A DNA stretch of 64,000 nt, from contig DXWI01000007.1 of the NCBI GenBank assembly GCA_019416935.1, positions 40,788 through 104,787 on the forward strand, in the 5' to 3' direction. The notes below the pieces were generated by a model, which saw only the letters and a program-made list of their open reading frames with translations, had not been told where the DNA came from and ran no database searches. Positions 28,899 to 37,732 of the stretch are shown here, piece by piece (the stretch's first letter is position 1; each line of letters starts with the position of its first letter). A program made the translations under genes and the position numbers. The DNA is from Clostridiales bacterium (GTDB lineage Bacteria > Bacillota > Clostridia > Christensenellales > CAG-138).

Positions 28899-28928
28899 GC
28901 GCCCTGCCGCCATTTGGCGGCAGGGCGC
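28899..28928. terminator. Perfect 13-bp inverted repeat with 4-base loop
   Basis: GCGCCCTGCCGCC (28899-28911) and its exact complement (28916-28928) flank ATTT. It lies 34 bases past the end of the minus-strand small membrane gene and probably terminates or stabilises its transcript, although no T-run follows. Confidence 0.55.
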
Positions 28929-28961
28929 TCGGTTCGTTTGGATCGTTCGGGGGCTTGTCCC

Positions 28962-29285
28962 CTATGGCGCGGGTGTGGCAACGGTGATCTCCAACGGCGG
29001 TACCATCTGTTCCGGCGTGGCGGTCGCGCCCGGTGCGGGCGTTGTACCGCGGAGCTTGTCCGCTCCCTCGTCGAGCAGATCGGCGGCGTCGTTTGCGATG
29101 CCGGATTCGTTCACGAACGAGGTGACGACCGCTTTGACCTGATCGAACAGCGCGCGCAGCGAGCCGATGAAGTCGGCAAGCTCACCGCTGAGCAAATCCT
29201 TGCCGTCGAGGTAGAACAACACCGCGAGCAGCAGGATCAGGATGACGACCAGAAAGCCGATCAGTTGAAAAATGGGTTTGAGCAT
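28962..29285 (-). CDS. Small single-span membrane protein
   Basis: A 107-residue protein with one N-terminal membrane segment (residues 4-26), an amphipathic helical region (about 30-80, GELADFIGSLRALFDQVKAV) and a Pro/Thr/Ala-rich tail. No recognised family. AAAGGA stands 10 bases before the ATG. It follows thiI at 78 bases on the same strand. Confidence 0.6.
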   Translation of the reverse strand: MLKPIFQLIGFLVVILILLLAVLFYLDGKDLLSGELADFIGSLRALFDQVKAVVTSFVNESGIANDAADLLDEGADKLRGTTPAPGATATPEQMVPPLEITVATPAP

Positions 29286-29363
29286 AAGTTGACATTCCTT
29301 TCCGATCCCATTCTATCACGACCAGCATAGTGTATGCTGTAAACAGACTGTAAAATGCATGGA

Positions 29364-30545
29364 TCAGTTTTCGTGCGGATGAATGTTTATGATCTCCGCG
29401 TTTTTGATCGCCGTTTCGATCATCTCCGCAAAATCGACGAGCGCTTCGCTCGCGCGCAGCTTTTCGACCTTCGGCTTGGTGACCGGGTGCTGCGGCACAA
29501 ACACCGTGCAGCAGTCCTCATACGGCAGGATCGAGGTGTCGAACGTGCCGATGGCCTTGGCGCGCTCCACGATCTCCTCCTTGTCGAACCCGATAAGCGG
29601 ACGAAAGACCGGCATTGTAACTGCATCGTTCGTGACGGTCAGGCTCTCGATGGTCTGGCTGGCCACCTGCCCGATGGCCTCGCCGGTGATGAGCGCCTGC
29701 GCGCCGCAGCTGTTCGCCACGCGCTCCGCAATTTTCATCATCAGCCGCCGCATGAGCACGGTCGTCTCCGTGGAGGGGCATTTCTCATAGATCGTGAGCT
29801 GGATCTCAGTGAACGGAATCAGATACAGCGTGATCGGCCCCGCGTAGCGCGAGATGATGCGCGCCAGATCAACGACCTTGTCGCGCGCGCGCTCGCTGGT
29901 GTACGGATAACTGTAGAAATGGATGGCGTCGAGCGCCACGCCGCGCTTGGCGATCATATGTCCGGCGACCGGGCTGTCGATGCCGCCGGAGATGAGCAGC
30001 ATGGCCTTGCCGTTGGTGCCGACCGGCATACCGCCCGGCCCCATGATTTCACCGACGTATACGAAAGCGCGCTCCTGCCGCACTTCCACGCCGACATGCA
30101 GATCCGGACTGTGCACATCGACCGCGAGCGTTTGGAACCGGTCGAGCAGCCGGCCGCCGAGCTCGACGCAGATCTCCTGCGAGCGCATGGGAAAGCGCTT
30201 GTCCGCGCGGCGCGCGAACACCTTGAAGGTATGCGCCCGCTCATCGGCAACCGCGGCCGCCATGAGCGCTGCCGCCGCTTCGACGATCGCATCAAAGTCC
30301 TTTTCGACCGCCAGCGCGATGCTGATCGAATGCACGCCGAAGACGCGCGAGAGCTTGTCCGCAGCCGACTCCGCCGCATCGGCGGGTACGTCGAATACAA
30401 AGATGCGCCCCTGCTCGCGTACGACGCGATGCGGCATGGGCGAGAGGGCGCGGGAAATCGCGCCCATCAGGCTCCGTTCAAAATATGGCCGGTTGAGTCC
30501 CTTGAGGTGAATCTCCGCGTATCGAACCAGCAATACCGTTTCCAT
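29364..30545 (-). CDS. thiI: tRNA 4-thiouridine synthase ThiI
   Basis: Transfers sulfur to U8 of tRNA (and in some bacteria to ThiS). The 393 residues contain an N-terminal ferredoxin-like region, a THUMP domain (about 60-165) and a PP-loop ATPase with ISGGIDSPVAGH (about 182-193). GEAIGQVASQT (about 280) is the usual ThiI segment. The C-terminal rhodanese domain of the E. coli enzyme is absent, as in Bacillus-type ThiI, which then relies on a dedicated cysteine desulfurase. That gene lies 28 bases upstream. GGAGG is 10 bases before the ATG. Confidence 0.95.
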   Translation of the reverse strand: METVLLVRYAEIHLKGLNRPYFERSLMGAISRALSPMPHRVVREQGRIFVFDVPADAAESAADKLSRVFGVHSISIALAVEKDFDAIVEAAAALMAAAVADERAHTFKVFARRADKRFPMRSQEICVELGGRLLDRFQTLAVDVHSPDLHVGVEVRQERAFVYVGEIMGPGGMPVGTNGKAMLLISGGIDSPVAGHMIAKRGVALDAIHFYSYPYTSERARDKVVDLARIISRYAGPITLYLIPFTEIQLTIYEKCPSTETTVLMRRLMMKIAERVANSCGAQALITGEAIGQVASQTIESLTVTNDAVTMPVFRPLIGFDKEEIVERAKAIGTFDTSILPYEDCCTVFVPQHPVTKPKVEKLRASEALVDFAEMIETAIKNAEIINIHPHEN

Positions 30546-30573
30546 TTGTAAATGACCTCCCGTGTCCGTATCG

Positions 30574-31719
30574 TTATCTTCTCTGGTAGCGCCGCAAAAA
30601 GGCGATTTGCTTTTCAATTTCGGCCGCCGCCTCATCCATTTCGTCGAGCGTGTTGAACGGGCAGAGCGAGAAGCGCAGCGCGCCCTCCTGCCGCGCGCCG
30701 ACCACGCCGATGGCGGCGAGCACGCGGTTTTTGCCCTTCTTGTGCGTCGAGCAGGCCGAGCCGGTGGACACATAGATGCCGCGCTGCTCCAGCGCGTGCA
30801 GCAGTACTTCGCCGCGCACGCCGAGGAACGACACGTTCAGGATGTGCGGCGCGCCGTCCGCCGGATCCGGGCCGTTGATGAGCGCGTCGGGCAGGGCGGT
30901 CAGGTTTTGGGCAAGACGCAGCTTGCAGGCGCGCATCGCGGCGATCCACTCCCCCTGATGCGCGCGATAAGCGCTCACCGCGGCATCCATCCCGAGAATA
31001 CCGGGGGTGTTGGTCGTGCCGGAGCGGCGGCCCAGCTCCTGCCCGCCGCCGATCAGACCGCCGGCAAAGCGCAGACCGCTATGCACATAGAACGCGCCGA
31101 CGCCCTTGGGCGCGTGAATCTTGTGCCCGCTGATGGAGTACAGGTCGCAGGGCACGCGTGAAAACGGCAGCTTGCCGTATGCCTGAACCCCGTCCACATG
31201 GAACACGGCCTGCGGCGCGTGCTTTTGAATGAGCGCCTGTGCCGCAGCAATATCGGTGATGGCGCCGGTTTCATTGTTGACGTGCATGAGCGAAACGAGC
31301 GCGGTGTCCGGCGTGAGGCTTTCGGCAAGCGCCTGCATGGAGACGCGGCCCTCGCAATCGGAGCCGAGATAGATCACCTCATAGCCGTACTGCTGCTCGA
31401 GCAGACGGCACACCTCATATACCGAAGGGTGCTCGGATTGGGAGGTGATGATGCGCCCCTTGCCGCGGAGAGCGCGAAGCGTGCCAAGGATGGCGGTGTT
31501 GTTGGATTCCGTGCCGCCGGAGGTATAGATGATCTCATTCCCCTGGCAGCCGAGCGTTGCGGCCAGCCTGCCGCGCGCCTCGTTGACGCGGCGTTCCGCT
31601 GCAGCCGCAGGGCCGTAAGCGCTCGAAGGGTTAAAAAATTCCTCCTGCATACAGCGCGCGGCGGTTTCAGCCGCGCTATCCAAAACGCGCGTGGTTGCGC
31701 TGTTGTCCAGATAGATCAT
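30574..31719 (-). CDS. Cysteine desulfurase (NifS/IscS-like, probable ThiI partner)
   Basis: A PLP enzyme of about 381 residues that mobilises sulfur from cysteine. It has MIYLDNSATTRVL at the start, TSGGTESNNTAI, the PLP lysine in SISGHKIHAPKG (about 200) and the sulfur-carrying cysteine in STGSACSTHKKG (about 325). Next to rhodanese-less thiI it most likely supplies sulfur for tRNA thiolation (NifZ-like role). The start at 31719 fits the family, but the nearest AAAGGA is about 32 bases upstream, with a GCTTCGC/GCGAAGC hairpin between. Confidence 0.93.
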   Translation of the reverse strand: MIYLDNSATTRVLDSAAETAARCMQEEFFNPSSAYGPAAAAERRVNEARGRLAATLGCQGNEIIYTSGGTESNNTAILGTLRALRGKGRIITSQSEHPSVYEVCRLLEQQYGYEVIYLGSDCEGRVSMQALAESLTPDTALVSLMHVNNETGAITDIAAAQALIQKHAPQAVFHVDGVQAYGKLPFSRVPCDLYSISGHKIHAPKGVGAFYVHSGLRFAGGLIGGGQELGRRSGTTNTPGILGMDAAVSAYRAHQGEWIAAMRACKLRLAQNLTALPDALINGPDPADGAPHILNVSFLGVRGEVLLHALEQRGIYVSTGSACSTHKKGKNRVLAAIGVVGARQEGALRFSLCPFNTLDEMDEAAAEIEKQIAFLRRYQRR

Positions 31720-32070
31720 GGTGTTGATGCGCTTCGCCGTGCGAAGCATCCTTTCTTTTCGGAATGGGCTTCCGTTCGCCGCAGGCGACGGGGACCCTGC
31801 CGAAATATATCGCCCGCCGCCGGCTCTTGATGACGGGCCGGCCGGTGAACGGACGTTGGAACGGGGCCGGGCGGCTAAGCCCATTGCCGCCGATAGTCCA
31901 TACTATGAAAACGGGCCGCCTTTTGGGAGTATATCACATCCGGACATGAATTGTGTACCATATTGTTTACGATTTGTTCTTTATCATATTCCAAAAAACG
32001 GTTGTATAATAAAGCTATATAACCAGATGCATATAGGAAACCATAAGGACACAGGATTGGAGGAAGCGAC
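31720..32070. promoter_or_regulatory. Divergent intergenic region (cysteine desulfurase / zinc-ribbon protein)
   Basis: 351 bases without a gene. On the minus strand an extended -10 (TGATATACT, plus 31928-31933) would give a leader of about 200 bases to the desulfurase gene. That leader is GC-rich with several possible stems and ends in a GCTTCGC-ACG-GCGAAGC hairpin between the AAAGGA site and the start codon. On the plus strand TATAAT (32005-32010) is the only clear -10 for the zinc-ribbon gene, with a weak -35. I recognise no known riboswitch. Confidence 0.45.
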
Positions 32071-34101
32071 ATGGTTTGCAAGGAGTGCGGTGCATATAAT
32101 GCGGATCACCTGACCCATTGCCGGGTGTGCGCTGCAAAACTAAAGGATACGGAGCCGGATACTGCCCAGACGGCGCAGGAGCCCGGCAGACCCGCAAGGC
32201 GCTTTGCGCAGGCGCCCGCCTGGCCCAAACAGGCGTTTGCCGGCGCAGAGGAAAGCCAGGCGGCGGCCGCGCAGAAGACGGATGAACCGGCAAAGGCCGA
32301 GCCGGCACAAGAACAGCCCGCCGAAAAACGGCAGCCGGTTGCACAACAGCCGCGGCCGGAGGCACAGTCCGCCGCAGCGCCGGCGGAACCGGCCGCACCG
32401 AAGATCGCCGAACGGCCGGCGGCCAAGCCAGTGGAAAAACAGCAGAGCGTTTGTGCGCACTGCGGAAAGCCGCTGCTGCCCGATGCGCCGTTCTGCGCGT
32501 ATTGCGGCACGCCCGTCGGCGGCGCTGCATCCGCGCCGGCCGCTGCGCCGGTCAGGACGGAGGAGCCGGCTGCGGCAGCGGGTACCGCTGCGCGCCGCTT
32601 CAGCAAACGGCCCGAGAAAGCGCCGGAGCCGGTCAAGGACGACTATGCCGATCTGTACGCCGAGGACGAGGACGACTTCGACGACGAATATGACGATGAC
32701 CTGTATGACGATGAAGAGGAGCCGGCCGGCAAGGGCAAGGGCGGCAAGGGATCTACCATCCTGTTTTGGGGCCTGATCGTGGTGCTGGTTGCGCTGATCC
32801 TTGGCCTTGGCTGGCTGTTCATCAGCAAGAACGGCGGGTTTGACAGCGTGATCGGAAAGTGGTTCGGCGGCGACGCCGCGACAACCACGCCGGGAGCGGT
32901 GGACGGCGACAGCACCCCGGACCCGAACGCCGTGATTTCGACCAACGGTATGAGAGCCTCGATCGAACCGGCAACGCTTAACAACGGCGGCGAGGGCTTC
33001 CTGATCACCGTAAACGCGCCGAACGGCAGCGTGCTGCACATCATTACCGATGCAGCGCTCGATTCCGACCGCGTGACGATTTCGCAGGACAACGCCGTGA
33101 AGGTCATGGTGCCGAAGGAAGTGTTCTTGCCCGGCGATTACGCGGATACCGAAACCGTATCCGTCACGCCGCAGCTTGAGATCATCTCGCCCGACGGAAC
33201 GACAACGCCGCTGCAGGTGCCTGCGGTATCCATTACGCTGCAGCCGCTCACGCTCACCATCACCGAGCCGGCAACGCTGAGCGCGGAGCAGAAGCCGGAC
33301 AACGGCACGATCACGGTCAAGGGAACGGTCGACGACCATACGGTTGAGGTCTATGTCAACGACAATCCGGTGCCGGTCTATGAGGGCGGCCAGTTCCAGA
33401 CCGAGGTCACGCCGGAGGTCGACACGGAGAACGGCGGGGAGATCGTCGTAACCGCCAAGAAGAAGAACCGCGTTACCGCAACGCAGACCATCGCGGTCAC
33501 GCCGTATGTCGTGAAGGATCTCGCCATGGCGATCACGACGGAGGTCAACGATCTGCGCGCCGAGAAGGATGGCGTCGTTGTCAACGGTACGGTGACGACC
33601 GGCGCAACCGTCAAGGTCACATCCGATTCGGACAAGGTGACCTGCGGCGAAACGATTGTTACCGCAACTGGCACGTTCTCGTGCCCGGTGACGATCACGG
33701 AGGACGGCTTCTATACGCTGACCGTGACCGGCACGCTGGAAGGCTATAATGAGAGCAAACTCACCTGCTATGTGGAGCGCGTACCGGGCAGCTCGAGCGC
33801 CTTTAAGGGCAAGTGCACGGACATCAGCAAGCTCTACGGCAAGCTGGTGGACGGTTCGACCACGAGCGCAAACATCGTGCTCAAGGGCAAGATCAAGGAG
33901 ATCGTGTCCACAACGCCGTATACCATCGTCAAGGTGGAGCTCTCGGATGGCAAGGAGGTCATGGTTTGCAACCGCAGCCTCAAGAACACGCTCGCTGAGG
34001 ACGACATCGGCAGGACCAAGGAGATCGCGGGCGTTTATGCCGGCCTGTACCCCGATACGGAACTGCCGTACGTCTGGGGTTGGTTCATCTGGAACAAATA
34101 G
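32071..34101 (+). CDS. Zinc-ribbon membrane protein with large exported domain
   Basis: A 676-residue single-span protein. Two cytoplasmic zinc ribbons (C3-x2-C6...C17-x2-C20, and CAHCGKPLLPDAPFCAYCG at about 128-146) are separated by a Pro/Ala/Glu-rich stretch. A very acidic segment follows (about 190-218), then one membrane span (about 229-250). The outside part has Ig-like or bacterial beta-sandwich repeats (about 290-590) and a small C-terminal domain. Similar zinc-ribbon/span/beta-domain proteins occur in Clostridia with unknown roles, possibly envelope sensing. The next small gene starts 3 bases later. Confidence 0.7.
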   Translation: MVCKECGAYNADHLTHCRVCAAKLKDTEPDTAQTAQEPGRPARRFAQAPAWPKQAFAGAEESQAAAAQKTDEPAKAEPAQEQPAEKRQPVAQQPRPEAQSAAAPAEPAAPKIAERPAAKPVEKQQSVCAHCGKPLLPDAPFCAYCGTPVGGAASAPAAAPVRTEEPAAAAGTAARRFSKRPEKAPEPVKDDYADLYAEDEDDFDDEYDDDLYDDEEEPAGKGKGGKGSTILFWGLIVVLVALILGLGWLFISKNGGFDSVIGKWFGGDAATTTPGAVDGDSTPDPNAVISTNGMRASIEPATLNNGGEGFLITVNAPNGSVLHIITDAALDSDRVTISQDNAVKVMVPKEVFLPGDYADTETVSVTPQLEIISPDGTTTPLQVPAVSITLQPLTLTITEPATLSAEQKPDNGTITVKGTVDDHTVEVYVNDNPVPVYEGGQFQTEVTPEVDTENGGEIVVTAKKKNRVTATQTIAVTPYVVKDLAMAITTEVNDLRAEKDGVVVNGTVTTGATVKVTSDSDKVTCGETIVTATGTFSCPVTITEDGFYTLTVTGTLEGYNESKLTCYVERVPGSSSAFKGKCTDISKLYGKLVDGSTTSANIVLKGKIKEIVSTTPYTIVKVELSDGKEVMVCNRSLKNTLAEDDIGRTKEIAGVYAGLYPDTELPYVWGWFIWNK

Positions 34102-34104
34102 CGC

Positions 34105-34383
34105 ATGAAGATCTGGGCCAGAGTAATGCACGCGCACAAAATACAAAGGGATTTTGTGCAAACGTTTGACATGGAAAAGCCCTCGGATGCGGAGGGGTGG
34201 AACCCGGTGCTGATCGAGCTGTGCAAGCCGCTGGATCTGGCGCGGCCCGTCATGCTGGACAAGCATGTGCGCGAACTCGAACGGTTCGGCCGCACGGCGT
34301 TTCTGCCCAACGATTTCATGGAGAGCGTGTCGTTTGACCGCTTTGAAATCGAATTGTTTCCGGAGAAAAAGAAAAACAAGTGA
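34105..34383 (+). CDS. Hypothetical protein (92 residues)
   Basis: A small soluble protein beginning MKIWARVMHAHKIQRDFVQT and ending in a lysine-rich tail. It contains NPVLIELCKPLDLARPVMLD and HVRELERFGRTAFLPNDFME. It is immediately downstream of the zinc-ribbon gene and upstream of that operon's terminator. No strong ribosome site is seen, so translation may be coupled. I recognise no domain. Confidence 0.65.
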   Translation: MKIWARVMHAHKIQRDFVQTFDMEKPSDAEGWNPVLIELCKPLDLARPVMLDKHVRELERFGRTAFLPNDFMESVSFDRFEIELFPEKKKNK

Positions 34384-34391
34384 TGTATAGA

Positions 34392-34435
34392 ATCGCTCCT
34401 TTGGCGGTACTCTAACGCCAAAGGAGTGATTTTTT
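34392..34435 (+). terminator. Terminator whose 3' arm carries the DUF378 ribosome binding site
   Basis: A 15-bp stem (34392-34406 with 34416-34430, one G-T wobble) is followed by T residues and then directly by the ATG at 34436. The 3' arm contains AAAGGAG, 9 bases before that ATG, and the 5' arm contains its exact complement CTCCTTT. The same element can therefore end the upstream operon and mask the start of the next gene. Confidence 0.85.
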
Positions 34436-34648
34436 ATGAATACTGTAGCATTGATTCTCATGATCATCGGCGCTTTGAACTGGGGACTTGTCGGTCTGTT
34501 CCAGTACGATTTGGTAGCCGCACTCTTCGGCGGCATGGCCGGCGTCGTATCGCGCATCATTTACACGCTCGTCGGTATTGCGGGCATATGGGGCATTACG
34601 ATGCTGTTCCGCCGCGATGACCGTCATCATGATGCTGGGGACGCGTAA
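34436..34648 (+). CDS. DUF378 family membrane protein
   Basis: A 70-residue protein with two membrane spans, matching DUF378 (YuzA-like): LILMIIGALNWGLVGLFQYD, then LVAALFGG, then SRIIYTLVGIAGIWGI. The C-terminus is short and His/Asp-rich. Function unknown. Its ribosome site is buried in the preceding terminator stem, so expression from read-through transcripts should be low unless the stem is opened. A terminator follows. Confidence 0.9.
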   Translation: MNTVALILMIIGALNWGLVGLFQYDLVAALFGGMAGVVSRIIYTLVGIAGIWGITMLFRRDDRHHDAGDA

Positions 34649-34684
34649 CGCCGATTTGAAAACGGCTGTCCCAGAAGAGCACAC

Positions 34685-34725
34685 GCGATGCGAACCGTTC
34701 TGCCGGTTCGCATCGCTGCTTTTTG
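34685..34725 (+). terminator. Terminator after the DUF378 gene
   Basis: A perfect 13-bp stem GCGATGCGAACCG/CGGTTCGCATCGC (34685-34697 with 34704-34716), 6-base loop, then GCTTTTT. Confidence 0.9.
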
Positions 34726-34729
34726 GTTC

Positions 34730-34758
34730 TTGCGCAAATAAAATTTCTATATTATACT
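34730..34758 (+). promoter_or_regulatory. Promoter of glmS
   Basis: TTGCGC (34730-34735), 17-bp spacer, TATACT (34753-34758). The start point would be about 35 bases from the ATG, too short for a glmS ribozyme. Confidence 0.75.
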
Positions 34759-34800
34759 GAGCAAGATTCAAAAACCGATGCGGAAGGCGGGGGAAAAGGG

Positions 34801-36630
34801 ATGTGCGGTATCGTAGGCTATACGGGCGGAAGCGGTTGTCAGCAGATTCTAATGAACGGTCTGGAAGCGCTTGCCTATCGCGGGTATGATTCCGCGGGGA
34901 TTGCCGTTTGGGACGGACAGGATCTCGTGCTCAAAAAAGCCAAGGGCCAGCTCTCCCGGCTGAGCGAACTGCTGGAGCGGGAGCCTGTGCAGGGCTGCTG
35001 CGGCATCGGCCATACGCGCTGGGCAACGCATGGCGAGCCATCCGATATCAATTCCCACCCGCACACGGACGGCAGACGCCAGATTGCGCTCGTTCACAAC
35101 GGCATCATTGAAAACTATCAGAAGCTCAAGACCATGCTCATGGCAAAGGGCTGCCGGTTTGTATCTGAAACGGATACCGAGGTGATTGCGCAGCTTCTCG
35201 GCAACCTGTACATGGGCGACGCGCTGTCGGCGCTGCTCGCGGCGATGCGTTTGCTCGAGGGCTCTTTTGCGCTCGCGATTCTGTTCCGCGACGAGCCGGA
35301 TACGATCTATTGCGCCTGTAAGGACAGCCCGATGGTCGTTGGCAGCGGCGGGGACGGCAGCTTTGTGGCCTCGGATATTCCGGCGCTGCTGCCGCATACG
35401 CGCGACGTGTGCTTCATGGAGGACCGCCAGATCGCCGTGCTGCATCCGGATCGCATTGCATATTTCAATGAGTTTGGGCAGAGCATCGAAAAAAAGCCGA
35501 CCCATATCGACTGGGACGTAGAGGCCGCGCAGAAGGGCAATTATGAGCACTTCATGATGAAGGAGATCTGCGAGGAGCCCATTGCCCTGAAAAAAACGAT
35601 CGAGCAATATGCCAACGCCAGAACGAGCACGCTCAGGAACGACTGCTTTCCGTGGACGGCAGAGGAGGCCCTTGCGCTCAATCGGCTGGCCATCGTGAGC
35701 TGCGGCACGGCTTATCATGCGGCGCTGCTCGGGAAGAAGTTTCTGGAGCAGCTTGCCGGCGTGCCGGTGGACGTGGATATCGCTTCGGAATTCCGCTATG
35801 GCGATACGCAGCTTGGCGAGGGCGATTCGCTCATGGTGATCAGTCAGTCCGGCGAGACGGCGGATACGATTGCGGCGCTGCGCATGGCAAAGGCGCGCGG
35901 ATGCCGCACGCTCGCGGTCTGCAATGTGATCGGCAGTACGATTGCGCGCGACGCCGAGCAGGTGCTCTTTACCTATGCGGGGCCGGAGATCGCCGTTGCG
36001 GCGACAAAGTCCTATCTGACGCAGATTGCGGTGCTGTATCTGCTTGCGCTCGATCTGGCTGAAAAGCGCGGCCGTATGAGCCATCGGCAGATCGAAAGCC
36101 GGATTGGCGAAATGTTCGCACTGCCGGAACGGATGCAGGAGATTCTCGATAACCGCGAGCGGATTCAATATTTTGCGAGCCGGGCGTTCTCGGTCAAGCA
36201 TGTGTTTTTCATCGGGCGGGGCATCGACCATGCGTTGGCGATGGAAGCGGCGCTCAAGCTCAAGGAAATCTCCTATATCCATTCGGAAGCATACGCGGCC
36301 GGTGAGCTCAAGCACGGCACGATCGCTTTGATTGAGGATGGTTCGCTGGTGGTTGCGCTTGCCACGCAGAAGCGGCTGCTCGCCAAAATGGCCAGCAACA
36401 TGGAGGAGGTCCGCGTGCGCGGCGCGCGCGTGCTCGCGCTGACGAACGGTTCTGCGGAGGCGGTGGCGGGCAATTCCCACGAACAGTGGGAGCTGCCAGC
36501 GGTTGACGACACGCTCGCGCCGTTCCTTGCCATCGTGCCCATGCAGCTTCTTGCATACTACATGGCCGTTCAGAAGGGCTGCTCGGTCGACCGGCCGCGC
36601 AACCTCGCAAAGAGCGTCACGGTGGAATAA
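34801..36630 (+). CDS. glmS: Glutamine--fructose-6-phosphate aminotransferase (isomerizing) GlmS
   Basis: Makes glucosamine-6-phosphate, the first committed step to cell-wall amino sugars. The 609 residues start MCGIVGYTGG, where Cys2 becomes the N-terminal nucleophile of the glutaminase domain (to about 240, with RGYDSAGIA and GHTRWATHG). Two SIS domains follow (SCGTAYHAALLGKK, SQSGETADT) and the conserved C-terminus PRNLAKSVTVE. It has a promoter with a short leader and is monocistronic. Many Bacillota control this gene with a ribozyme in the leader; none fits here. Confidence 0.97.
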   Translation: MCGIVGYTGGSGCQQILMNGLEALAYRGYDSAGIAVWDGQDLVLKKAKGQLSRLSELLEREPVQGCCGIGHTRWATHGEPSDINSHPHTDGRRQIALVHNGIIENYQKLKTMLMAKGCRFVSETDTEVIAQLLGNLYMGDALSALLAAMRLLEGSFALAILFRDEPDTIYCACKDSPMVVGSGGDGSFVASDIPALLPHTRDVCFMEDRQIAVLHPDRIAYFNEFGQSIEKKPTHIDWDVEAAQKGNYEHFMMKEICEEPIALKKTIEQYANARTSTLRNDCFPWTAEEALALNRLAIVSCGTAYHAALLGKKFLEQLAGVPVDVDIASEFRYGDTQLGEGDSLMVISQSGETADTIAALRMAKARGCRTLAVCNVIGSTIARDAEQVLFTYAGPEIAVAATKSYLTQIAVLYLLALDLAEKRGRMSHRQIESRIGEMFALPERMQEILDNRERIQYFASRAFSVKHVFFIGRGIDHALAMEAALKLKEISYIHSEAYAAGELKHGTIALIEDGSLVVALATQKRLLAKMASNMEEVRVRGARVLALTNGSAEAVAGNSHEQWELPAVDDTLAPFLAIVPMQLLAYYMAVQKGCSVDRPRNLAKSVTVE

Positions 36631-36987
36631 AGCGTCGTCCTGCGGCGTTCAAAGAGCCCGGGGCGCTATGCATTCTGCCCACCCCATGCGCGGCGCACAG
36701 AACCGCGGCCGTGCGCGGGGCGTTAGCGATCATAAAAAGAGCATTTCGGGCAGCGTTTTGCAGCAGTTTGCGGCGTAGCGCTGCTTTTTCGTTCGCAATA
36801 TTGGGCGGCGTGAATAACCGCTTGCACGGAAAGCGATGCTATGATATCATTCACATCAATCACAACAGTGCCACCATACCCGAAAAAACAATCTACTCGT
36901 TGCCGAAACACGATAAATTGCCGAAAAATTACAAAACGCTGCAATGATGAGTGCATTTTTCGGAATGCAGTGACAGGGGAGATGGAA
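36631..36987 (+). promoter_or_regulatory. Intergenic region: glmS terminator and promoter of the frameshifted gene
   Basis: About 357 bases without a gene. GCAGCG (36750-36755) / CGCTGC (36779-36784) followed by five T residues is a terminator for glmS. Further on, TTGCAC (36822-36827), 17 bp and TATCAT (36845-36850) make a promoter. In the leader TTGCCGAAA occurs twice (36900-36908 and 36919-36927), a short direct repeat of unknown meaning. Confidence 0.55.
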
Positions 36988-37732
36988 GTGAAACATGCCG
37001 CGCAAAAACGCAGCGTAGTCCTGCTGGCGCTGGCTTTGTTCCTTTTGGTGCGCGTTGCTCCCAATGGGGCTCATGCGGATAGTCAGCAGGAGAAATCTAT
37101 TTCGACGCAGGAGGTATTGCAGCGGTTTCATGCAAAACTGTGTGCCGAAGACGAAAAACAGCTTTTTCTTGCAAATATCGGCTGGACAGAACTGCCCGCT
37201 CTTGTTGACAACTGTAATATCAGGGAAATTGCGGTCAGCGCCGCGGGCGACTGCGCAAGGCTTCTATCCAATTTGTCGGTGAAAATGCTGTTCATTTTTG
37301 ATTCGGAAGGACAGTATCACACCGGCTTTTCGTTCCAAGCGAACGAAGCGTGCTCCGTGTTTTTTTGCAGAGCAACATCTGCACATTTATTTTGCAAGAA
37401 GTCAGCGCCTTCTGGTTATGGAGCCTTGTTTCGGCAAGATCGATGTCTATTGGTGCGAAACCTCTGCGACCGACAACCTGTCGCAGCTATTGAACGGGCT
37501 GACGATGCTTTCCAACGAGGATTCGGCGTACCGACTCGCAAGAACTCCAGACTGGATTCCATCAACCACTTATTCTGCTCTGATCCGTGTGAATGCAGAT
37601 GGTCTACAAACGGTTGTGTACCAAAATGCCCTTTATGTGGTACGAGCCGGCGCGATTGTCCTTGGTGCAGTGCTGCTTTTTGCTGCCATTGTGAGGGCAA
37701 TCATTTTGAACGCACGGAAACACACGGGCTAA
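36988..37732 (+). pseudogene. Frameshifted exported membrane protein, unknown function
   Basis: Starting at GTG 36988 (6 bases after GGGGAG), the product has a signal peptide (KRSVVLLALALFLLVRVAPN) and then an unknown domain to about 37359. A run of seven T residues (37360-37366) breaks the frame. With six T residues the sequence continues ...SVFFAEQHLHIYFARSQRLL and ends in a C-terminal membrane span (AGAIVLGAVLLFAAIVRAII) and basic tail at 37732, about 248 residues in all. The unshifted frame runs on as Cys-rich nonsense to 37833. Homopolymer slippage, genuine decay or sequencing error are all possible. Confidence 0.65.

Noticed and set aside
32140..34560. 806-codon minus-strand ORF opposite the zinc-ribbon gene
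   Set aside because: It has Arg/His-rich composition without domains and runs through the terminator at 34392; the plus strand has zinc ribbons, a membrane span and beta domains.
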